Virus record (IMG/VR): IMGVR_UViG_3300032093_000049
Span: 1-64,000 of that record
DNA: 64,000 nt
Direction: 5' to 3' (one strand)
Source of the DNA: a virus
A program made the position numbers and the translations under genes. Within the stretch, counting starts at the first letter, position 1, and every line of letters begins with the position of its first letter. Below the pieces are notes generated by a model that was not told the DNA's origin, did no database searches, and saw only the letters and a program-made list of their open reading frames with translations. Positions 1 to 9,900 of this stretch are shown piece by piece.

Positions 1-3000
1 CTGATCTTTTTTTGTAATATAGTTTCCGTCAGTATCTAGTTCTGGTTTAAAAATACTTGATATGACCATCCAGGTATCTTCATTAGCAATTTCCTTTGAT
101 GACTTGATGTTACCAAGGTTTGCCTCTAGCAACTTTGTTGTTTCTCCTGTTGCTGTTGGATCTTCTGCCATCTCAAGATATGCATTCTTGATAATATTGA
201 ATCTTGTATTTTCCATGTGGAAAGCAACAAGACCAGATTTTTGTTTACCATCTACTGAAGCTTCAATATCTCCAAAGTTAGCCAGAGCTTTTTGGAGAAG
301 CTGATACTTATCAACTTGTTCTTGAAGAAGAGCTTCTTTTTCAAAGTCTGGTTCCTCAGCAGATACATTTTTAATAACTGTCTCTTGGTATTCATCCATA
401 AACTTAGATAGCTCAGTTGCTTTTAACTCAAGTTTATCTTTAATGATACCATAAACACCCTTTCTATTTTTTGTACTCTGAAGAATTTTTGCTACACCAG
501 CTGAGGTATTTTTACTCTCATTATATTGCATGAATACTGAAGCCATCAGGTTATCCATAGCAAGCTTGAGCTTCTCAGTTTCTTCTGATGTAAACGGTAA
601 AGATTCATTCTTCTCACTTTTTACTAATGAAGGTGTAGCAGGTTTAGCTCTATACAGATCCTCATTTACAAAGAGTGCATTGTCTTGGCTAGGTGCAAGG
701 TTAAGTATTTCTCCTTTATAGAGTACATCATAGTACTCACGTACCTTTGCAATATCTCTAGGCTTAAGAAAATCTCTTTTAGTTACTTTAGAAAAGAACA
801 CTCTAAGAGCTCTAGCAATCTTTTCAAATATTCTACCAATTACTCCTGGGAACTTCTTTTTAAATACCATAAATGATCTGAAGTCCTCTGCAAGTTCTTC
901 CTCTATCTCTCTATAAAGATCAATCTTATTTGGATAAGTTTTCTTTTGCCACTTTGGTCTTTGTGCAACGGCCTCATACAAGTCTACCTTTTCATCTAGA
1001 GTAAGATATAACTGTGAGAAACCATGCCATGCTTCGTGGTAAATATCTACAGGTGTACCACCGTCTCCTTCAAAAAGTGTAATACCATTAAGATTCCATT
1101 TAGCAAATGCATTAGAGTTTACAATAGCTGTAATTCTTTCTAGAGGTATAACGGACTTAAGCCCACTTTCATTATTATACCAGTCAAGTGCCTTTTGTTG
1201 ATCTCTTTTAGTTATGAATACACTATCAATAAATCTTTTAACTGACTTTGATCTTTCCAGGTCACCAAGCTTATCATTAATCTTATCTAGAATCTCTTGG
1301 GTCTTTTTACCTGCATCTAAACCATCAATAGGTGTAACAGAAAGTCTAACCATATCTTCTGTAGACAACTCTTGTTTTTCAGTTTTAGGTTTACCTGTCT
1401 TTAATCCAAATCTTTGTTTGAAAAGCTTTTCATTTGAGACATCTCTAGTAAGGAACTTTTTAGTTTTTTTGTCTTTAAATGAAGTTCTATACATAAAGCT
1501 TTTAGGGGCAACAATCTCTACTGGGATACCAAGTCTATCTGCAGCTTTTGCAACTGCTTCAGATACACCAGTTTGACCTGTTGTAATAACTTTACTTATG
1601 TCAACTTTTAATTCAGGATGCTCAAGAATTTTTTGAAGTGTTTCATACATAAAATTATCTACAGTTTTTTGAGATGATGTTTTCATCTCAGATAAACTAT
1701 CTCCACTAATAAATAATGTTCCTGTAGAGTTATTAACTGTTCTAATAACATTGTTCAAAAGAGCAACGTCACTGACACTATACCGGTTATTTCTTTTCTG
1801 AATAGGTTGTCCACCATATTCTTTAGCAGCTTCATCTGCTTGGTTCTTAATAAGAGTCTGTGTTGCCGTATCAAAATTCTCAGAGAATGTAATTACTGCA
1901 GAAGCTTTACCTATTGCTTCTTCTTGTGCGGATGCATAACCTGGTCTTGTATTTTGATTAATGGTAATATTTCCAAATGTCTTTTCTAACTTATCATCAT
2001 TAACATCTTCAAGATCAATCTCTGCTTCTTCAGCGTCTTTTATTGTTTTAGCAATAGGTGCAGACTCATCTTTTGTTATAATACCAATTCTCTCTAGAAC
2101 ATCATCTGGAACTGAAAATGAAAGATATGCATTAGAACCTTTTACAAAGTCTGCACTTTCAGGATTGTATATAACCCTTAAGTAAGGAGTAATAAATTCA
2201 AAGTAGTTTAACTCTACTTCTTTTATCTTCCCATCTTCAATTTCATAATCAATAAATGTTTGATTTAAACTATCCTTAGAGTAGTTTAATGGTGCCGCAT
2301 AAACTGCACCTTTATCTCCTTTGATTTGTGTACTAAGTGCATCAATAATAAAGTCTTTTGCCCCTTCTTCAGTTGGGTCAACAGGAACACCATTAATAAC
2401 AATAGATAGAACTGAAACACCATCAACTATTTCTGCTTTTACTTCTATAGGAGTTACAGTATAACCTTTTAATTTAGGAGTTGGGCCAAGAAGAGTTCTT
2501 GCATAGGTTGCTCTTTCATCTGGTGTTAATTGTTTACCACCAGGAAGAGTTGCTGTTGTTGTAAGAACATCAGCAAGTTTGTTGATAACCTCTTGGGGCA
2601 TATTAGATCTCTGAAGATAGATCTTAGTCTCACCATTATTAGCAAAGAAATATACTAAACCAGCATCATCTACAACTTCAACATCTAGTTCTTTAATATC
2701 TTCAGGTTTAATAGTAGTATTAGAAAGAAGGACACCAGCTGAAACATTTCCTATATAACCAAAAGATCCTCCATCAATAGGTAACAGTATTTCTTGATCA
2801 GGATTTTTTAATATAAAGTTCCTTAAATTATAAAGAGTGTTTACTTCTCTTTTAATTCTTGCATCTTCATATGCTATAATGTTATCATAATCTTTTTTAG
2901 TAAATTCTATACCTTGAGCTTCTGCACGTTTCTTTCTACTCTCTGCTATTTCTTTAGGACTTACAAGAGTATATACATAGTTAAGATTATTAGACAGCAA

Positions 3001-3957
3001 CAATTTACCTTCATCTGACTTCTGTACTTTTCTCATTGATTGGTACACTAGTCTTGCTCCTGGTTCAGTTGCATCTACTACATCTCCTGATTCATTAAAG
3101 TAAAGAAATTCACCAGACTCAGCATCAGCAAGAGCTAAAACAACACCTTCTTTATGAAGAATTTTAAATGTCTTTCCTGATGCTTTATCAATTGGGTTAG
3201 ATATAAGTTTTTCTTTTACCTCATTTGTTAATTGCTCATCAGGAATAGAACTTGAAGGAAGAAGTCTAAATGTCACCGGAGTTCCTCTATATACAGGAGC
3301 ATCTCCATCTCTTAGTTTGTTTTTAGTAGCTAGTACAATTTCTTCTGTAACTTTATAAAACAAAGCCTTATCAGGATCTCTAAGTGCATTTCTTTCTTCA
3401 GGTGTTAATCCTACAGGGTTCACAGGATAATACTCCTGTCCCGTACCAACAAATGCTGATATTGGTTTTAGTCTTTTATTATTTGCTGACCACTTTAAAA
3501 GTTCTGCACCCTTTTCATCATCATACATTAATACAGGTAGCTCACCTTTAGTTTCATTCATATTCATTACAGCTGCTGTAATGTACTCCGGCTTAATCTT
3601 ACTTTTTTTTACATATCTAGCCACAGCATTAAGACCACTTGAAAGATCTGTAAAATCAAATGCAAGCTTAGAAATCTTAGTAATGAGATTAGCATCAGAC
3701 TTGAAAAAGTGAGCCTTTATATCTCTCTCATTTGCTATAAGTTTTTCTAATAGACTTGGAACTTGTTGAACATATATAAGAGCCCTGGATGTACTATCAG
3801 GATCAGTAGGATCTACAAGATCATTATACAAATCTTTGATATATGAATCAATGTCAAAAACCCCTAACTTGGGGTTCTTGATTCTATCAGTGATTTCTAT
3901 TTTGATATCTGCGTATAAGTCTAATATCTGATCTTTGGTTAATGGTCCACAAGTCAT
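1..3957 (-). CDS. Giant polyvalent virion protein, 3' end outside the window
   Basis: The reading frame starts with ATG at 3957 (MTCGPLTKDQ) and stays open for 1319 codons to the left edge, so the C-terminus is missing. It begins 11 bases after the stop of the 2599-residue gene and is the last gene of the giant-protein run. Two enzyme-like motifs are visible. ITTGQTGVSEAVAKAADRLG, near residue 790, resembles the GGQTGVD nucleotide-binding loop of SLOG/YspA-type proteins. HEAWH at residues 974-978, followed about 50 residues later by EEELAEDF, fits a zincin metallopeptidase (HExxH plus a downstream glutamate). Mixed small enzymatic domains in one long chain are typical of phage 'polyvalent' proteins, which are delivered with DNA. 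The chain is otherwise charged and helical. Role as ejected cargo is inferred from position; catalytic activity is untested. Confidence 0.8.
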   Translation of the reverse strand, partial: MTCGPLTKDQILDLYADIKIEITDRIKNPKLGVFDIDSYIKDLYNDLVDPTDPDSTSRALIYVQQVPSLLEKLIANERDIKAHFFKSDANLITKISKLAFDFTDLSSGLNAVARYVKKSKIKPEYITAAVMNMNETKGELPVLMYDDEKGAELLKWSANNKRLKPISAFVGTGQEYYPVNPVGLTPEERNALRDPDKALFYKVTEEIVLATKNKLRDGDAPVYRGTPVTFRLLPSSSIPDEQLTNEVKEKLISNPIDKASGKTFKILHKEGVVLALADAESGEFLYFNESGDVVDATEPGARLVYQSMRKVQKSDEGKLLLSNNLNYVYTLVSPKEIAESRKKRAEAQGIEFTKKDYDNIIAYEDARIKREVNTLYNLRNFILKNPDQEILLPIDGGSFGYIGNVSAGVLLSNTTIKPEDIKELDVEVVDDAGLVYFFANNGETKIYLQRSNMPQEVINKLADVLTTTATLPGGKQLTPDERATYARTLLGPTPKLKGYTVTPIEVKAEIVDGVSVLSIVINGVPVDPTEEGAKDFIIDALSTQIKGDKGAVYAAPLNYSKDSLNQTFIDYEIEDGKIKEVELNYFEFITPYLRVIYNPESADFVKGSNAYLSFSVPDDVLERIGIITKDESAPIAKTIKDAEEAEIDLEDVNDDKLEKTFGNITINQNTRPGYASAQEEAIGKASAVITFSENFDTATQTLIKNQADEAAKEYGGQPIQKRNNRYSVSDVALLNNVIRTVNNSTGTLFISGDSLSEMKTSSQKTVDNFMYETLQKILEHPELKVDISKVITTGQTGVSEAVAKAADRLGIPVEIVAPKSFMYRTSFKDKKTKKFLTRDVSNEKLFKQRFGLKTGKPKTEKQELSTEDMVRLSVTPIDGLDAGKKTQEILDKINDKLGDLERSKSVKRFIDSVFITKRDQQKALDWYNNESGLKSVIPLERITAIVNSNAFAKWNLNGITLFEGDGGTPVDIYHEAWHGFSQLYLTLDEKVDLYEAVAQRPKWQKKTYPNKIDLYREIEEELAEDFRSFMVFKKKFPGVIGRIFEKIARALRVFFSKVTKRDFLKPRDIAKVREYYDVLYKGEILNLAPSQDNALFVNEDLYRAKPATPSLVKSEKNESLPFTSEETEKLKLAMDNLMASVFMQYNESKNTSAGVAKILQSTKNRKGVYGIIKDKLELKATELSKFMDEYQETVIKNVSAEEPDFEKEALLQEQVDKYQLLQKALANFGDIEASVDGKQKSGLVAFHMENTRFNIIKNAYLEMAEDPTATGETTKLLEANLGNIKSSKEIANEDTWMVISSIFKPELDTDGNYITKKDQ

Positions 3958-3968
3958 CTTAATATATA

Positions 3969-6900
3969 TTAATCACATTTACTATTTTTTCTAAGTCTGC
4001 TTCTTCTCTCTTCTTTAGAGAGCTGACTTAGTTTATCTACTATTGATTGAACTTCATCAGGGTCATTTATGGCATCTTCCAGAGACTCTACGGTTTCTTC
4101 AGAAGCTGATTCATCTGATTCATCAAACACTTCATCCAAAACTTCCTCTTCTTTTATTCCTTCCATATAATGTTTCAAATACTTGTTCTTTAAGTCTTTG
4201 TTAGATATAAACATTTTTTCATTTGTAGATTCATTTGTTACCTCAACACCTTCATCTACTATGTCTGTTACTGTAAATATCTTATTATCATTCTTTCTTA
4301 CAAGTATGTCTCCTTTTTGTACTGTTTTAGCAGAGACTGTTGTAGAAAACTCTTTTACCTTGTCCTTATATAATTTATCTATATAATTTGAATTTGGCAA
4401 GTTAATTTCTCCTTTTGATAGCTTTTGTATAAGATCAATGTATATATCATCAAGTGTTTCAGCAGTAGCATTTTCAAAGAGAGTATTGATTTCTTCTAAG
4501 TCAATGACTTGCTCTTCTGTAGGTTCTGCTTCTACTATAGTAGGTTGAACTATTAAAGAGTAGATCATTGGCTGAAGCAAATCACTATTTACTTGTCTTC
4601 TTCTTTTTTGTTTAGCTTGTTGTTGAGAAACTCTTGCTGCTTTGCCGGGCTCAGGCTCCTGTACAGCAGATTCATCAACATCTTGTTGTAACCTTGCTTG
4701 TTCTCTTTGGACTGCGGCTGTTTGGACTTTTCTGACTCTGCCATCTTTATTAGTTTTTATACTGGTAATAAAGTTAAGAAGCTGACCTAATACATCTATC
4801 TCATTAGTGATATTAGTAGTAAGTCTGTCCTTACCTTCATACTCTGATTTTAATTGCTCTAATTTAGGAATAATTGAGTTTACATAGTTTGCAAAACTAT
4901 CTAAATCTTGCTTAGTAAGAGAATTAATGTCTGTAATTAACTTATCAAAATTAGCAGGCATGCTTTCTGCCATGATATCATACATATCTTGGATAGCAGC
5001 AGAATTGTCTGATTTGTTTTTGATATCATCTAGATCCTCCTCCTCTTCTTCAGGAGTATTAGAATTAGCAAAAGATTCTGGTAATGACTGAATAGCGTTA
5101 ATTAAATCTTGATTCTTAGATATTACAACTTTGTTATCTTCTACAAGTTGATTAACTTTCTTACCTAGGAAATTAAGTTTGTATTCCATTGCGGCAAGTT
5201 GTTGTACTAACTGTAAACCTTCAGTAAGTTTTTCATCATCACTAAGTTGTCCAGATTTTTCTAGAAGCTGTTGATACTTTGCATCTACTTCAGCAATTTG
5301 TTTTTGAACATTATTTATCTCAGCATCATTAGCACGGTATCTTAGATTCTTAATGCCTTTTTTTCTTGCATATCTTTCAATAGTGTACTCTACTCCATTG
5401 ACTATATATACATCATCAGATTGCTTTGTAATATCATATACCTTACCGTTAATAACAGGCTGATTAAACATTTCTGGATTAAGTCTTATAGTATTTAGAC
5501 CTAACTCAAGGATGTTTGTTTTTTCTGTTGTATTAATAGGGTAGATACTATCTTCTGTTTCAACTCCGTAGTCACCATCCTCATGTGCAAATAAAACTAA
5601 GGTTCCGATTTGTCCATTGTATATAACAGTCTTGTCAACATTATCTTTTATCTCATAGGATTCAGGGACATATTCTTCATATATATTTTGATCTTCAACC
5701 TCTTCTTCTTCTAGAGCAGCTAGCTCATCGTATTTAGCATTAATGCTAGCTAATAATTCTGGTTCTGAAAGCATATGTGTAACAGGAGCTTGTCCTGGTT
5801 TATTTATAATTTCACCTTTAAATCCAGTTACATCAAAAGAATAATGCGTTCTGTCAGGAGCATCTTTTGATAGTACTCCTGTTAATTTACTTTTTCCAGG
5901 AGCAGATACATTTTTTATAGTTATGGTTTCTCCTTTTTTTATTATACCAGGTAATCCATTCACTATAATTCGTACATCTTTTCCTAAAGTAAATGTATTT
6001 CCTATTTTTCTTTCTTTTACTTTTTCTAACTCTTTCTCTATATCAGCTTTCTTAGCTTCTATATCAGCTTTTGGTTTTGCTCTTTTTGCAGAAGGAGCCA
6101 AAGTAACAGGTACTAACTCATTAACCATGTCAACCGGTTCTATAGTAATAAAACCAGATTCAGGATCTGCAATAGATGCTAACTGAAGACTTTCAATCTG
6201 TGCCTCTTCATTAATCTTAGTTTCTATAGGAAGAATTCTAATCTCTTTAGGCATTATACCTGTCATGTTTGCAAACAGGTTTCTATAGAAAGTAAGCTGC
6301 GTAGCATACTCTGGTCTTCTACTAAACTCAGGAGTAAAAACATATGTTGGTTTTTTAAACTCTACATCTATGTTAACAGCTTTTTTACCAGCACCCTTTT
6401 CAAAATAAACTTTAATAGTACCGTTGATAATACCCTTTTTGTCTGAACCTTCTGTAGAAAGAACACTAATTGATTTAATGTCATTATCATATGAAGCATT
6501 AAACTCTTCATATGACTCATAACCTAAAGCTTCCCAATTAACGGCATCTAAGTCTGTTAATTTAGGTGCATCCTTTATTGACCAAGTATAAGCTTCACTA
6601 AGATCAATAGTTTGTGGTTGAGCATTAAAATTTTTCCAAACACCAGAATGACCAGTCTTAAAGTCAACAATATAGAAGTTACCATCACTATCAACTAGTA
6701 GAAGGTCAATCTCTCCTGTGATGCCTTTTTTACCGTCTTCAGAAACATAGTTAGGATCATACAACAAGATATCTTTAGGTACAAGAGTAAGCTTACCATC
6801 TTTTGCTTTGTCTAATATCTTATTTAGTACCTCTTTTAGATTTTTAAATGCCTTCTCAGACATTGTTGAAGGTCTCTTAATTGGTTTACCTGCAAGATAG

Positions 6901-9900
6901 TCTCTAGATAAAGAGTCAATCAGTGTGCCTGTTTCTGATGATTCTTTGTCAGCAAGTTCTGTTACAATCTCTTTTACATTTTCAAAATTAAATTCCTTTG
7001 GTTCAGCACCTAAGAAATAATCTTTAAGTCTGTCATACTTCCACTGTGCACCAAACTTTTGAATTTCACCTTTACCAAAAGCTGATTTTAATTGTTCAAT
7101 GAAAGCATTTACTTTTTCTTCTTCTGTTGCGTAGTTAAGTATCTCTACACGTTTTACCATTGTCTCAATCTTAGATGGTTTTTTTACCAACTGTCCTGTG
7201 TTTGGATCAGTAACAATAGGTTCTCGTAAAGCATTGTAGACATAAGCTTTATAGTTAGGATCAATTGCTTTTACTACTCTTTCTTTTTCAGATGTTACTC
7301 TAGTAGCATATTCTCCTTCTTCATAATCAATACCCTTGATTCTTCTACCAATTGTTCTTCCGTTTTTATCTTTAATAACTTCTACATTCTCTGAACCATC
7401 TTTAATTAGGGCCTCAATAGTAGAAACTATTTCTGCTTCTGGAGTTGTAATATCTGCTACAGATCTACGGTATGAAAGATAACCCTGTAGTGCTCTTATT
7501 TCTTTATTAAGTTGCTCTAATTGTGCTTTAGTAAGAGTTTTAGTTTTTCCTTTTGCATCAACTATAGTTTTTGAAGAGTACTGAAACTGCATATCTTTAA
7601 TGAGCTTAGATAACTCTTCAAGATTTTTAGTTCTTAATTCTTCTGGTGTTACTGGTTTAAAAGTAAGAGTAGGAGGTTCTGCTACTAGAACTTCTTCTGT
7701 TTCTCTTTCTCCTGCTTTTGAAGTGTTGTATGCCTCAATAAATGAGCCTTGAGTTTTTAACCAGTTTTGTTTTAGTATAGATAATCTTGCAGGATCTTTT
7801 TCAGATTTGAATTTTTCCTTTCTATACTTCTCAAACATTTTTTCTAAGTCTGCTTTAAGATCTTCAGGAAGTTGATCCCAAGGAGTATCAATAGAAACTT
7901 TTACATAAGCTTTTGCTTCTGAAGCATCAGTAGCTTTAGCACCTTGTCTACGGTATTCTTCTACCAGGTCAGCTTTTATGTTTTCATACTTCTGAGTTAT
8001 CTCAGCAACTTTTGCATCATATCTTTTCTTAGCTTCAGTAGATGCTACATCAATATCAACTACTTCAGCTGATTCTTTGGCAGAATCTACCTTAGATTGT
8101 AATTCTTCTATTTTTTCTTTTAGAAGTTCTGGAATAGCATATCTATAAGTTAAAAACTGTTTTCCAGGATCTGTCCTTAAAAGTGTGGTATCTGAATCAG
8201 CTTTAGATAAAGTGATTGAAGCTTTTATTTTTTCAGGATTAGAAAGTACTTCGTCAAGCTTGTTATTAAACTCTTCATTTGTAATATTAAAGTTAATTTT
8301 AGCTTCTGCAACAAAAGCTTGTTGAGTAGTTAAATCTTCTTCAGTTAAAAGTGGTAAATCTTCAATAGCCTTTGCAGCTTCAGACATTGCAGTAATTTGT
8401 TTTTCTTCTTCTGAAGTATCTACTGCTACTTCTTTTAAGTCTTCAATTTCTTTTTCATTATACCCTACTTCTTGCTTTAGTTCTTGATCATAGATTTTTT
8501 TAGCTTCATCAAGTTCTTTTTGCATCTTCTCATCTTCCTCAGCTATTCTTCCTTTGAGAAGTTCATCAGCATTTGCTCTTTCACCGGCAGGTTTTTCTTT
8601 TTGTATATCTGCAAGCTCTAAGAAAAGATCAAGGTATTCTCTATACAAAGGAGTATCTTGAGTTATAATTCTTTTATTTACCGCATCCTCAAATTGAGTA
8701 GGTAGATTTCTTTTATCTTCTATCCATGCAGCAAATTCATCAAGATCTACATATATACCTTTGTCTGCAAGTTTTTGAAGTAAGTCATTATATTCTTTTT
8801 GTTCTATACTTGTATTAACAACATCTTTAAAGTATTCTGATCTGTTGTTATACATGTCACTCATCCACTTAAAGTTTCTGTTGACATGCTCTAAGAACTC
8901 TTCTGGATCTGAAAGTGCTGTTACAGCAGATGCAAGTGCTGCTGCTTCTGCATCAAGCTTTTGTAAGTCAATAATTGAACTAACTAATGAATCAATAGAT
9001 TTAATTCCTTCTTGTGAAGAAAGTTTATTCATTAGAATATTATACTCATTTGTACCTCCAGTAATTGTTTTAAGATATTCAATAGTACTTGACTTTACAT
9101 CTTCTACTATTTCTTTTGCCATCTCTGCAGCTTTTTCTGCAAAGTTTTCTTCTATAGCTTTTTTTACTTCTTCATCAGTAGCAGTTTCATCAATGTTCTG
9201 TAAAATAGAATTACTTACTGTTATTGCAAACTCTGAAGGATCTAATGCAGAAAGACTAGTTTGAATTCTTCTGAGTTTTTCAACTTTTTCAGTAACCTTA
9301 TCAAGTTGTTTTACAGCAGAAGGATCGGTTACTCCTTTAAGTGATTCTATTTCTGTTTGAAGAATGTTTAATTCATTAGTAAGTCTATCTGTAGAAGTGA
9401 GTGCCATAATATCTGATGCGGCAATCTTATCACTTTGATTTACAAGATTTAATACTTCATTACTTACTGTTTGTATTCTTTCTAAGTTTCTATCAAAGCT
9501 TTCCCCCATAAAGACAAGGTTAGCTCTAGATACCTCAAAGGCTTCATTTAACAAAGCAGCTTTTCTATATTCATCAGTACCTTCCTTGAAGTTATTTAGA
9601 TCAATACCACTTTGCATCTTAAGAGATGCTTGGTATCTTTTATCCATTCTTTTAGCTCTAGCTATAATAGTATCTATTCTATCTAGTGCTTTTTGTCCTT
9701 CACCTGCTTCAAGGCTAAGTTCTTTTTCAACTTCTTCAGGTGTAAGTTGCTTTAACTTTTCAAAGTTGTCAATAAAGTGATGCATTGTTCCTGTTCTCAG
9801 GATAGTAGTGAGATTAGTAATAAAGCTATCATCTAATGCATCAACTGCTTCTTTTGGAGTTAGATCTTCTGAGTCTTGAGTTTTAGATAGAAGGACTTGG

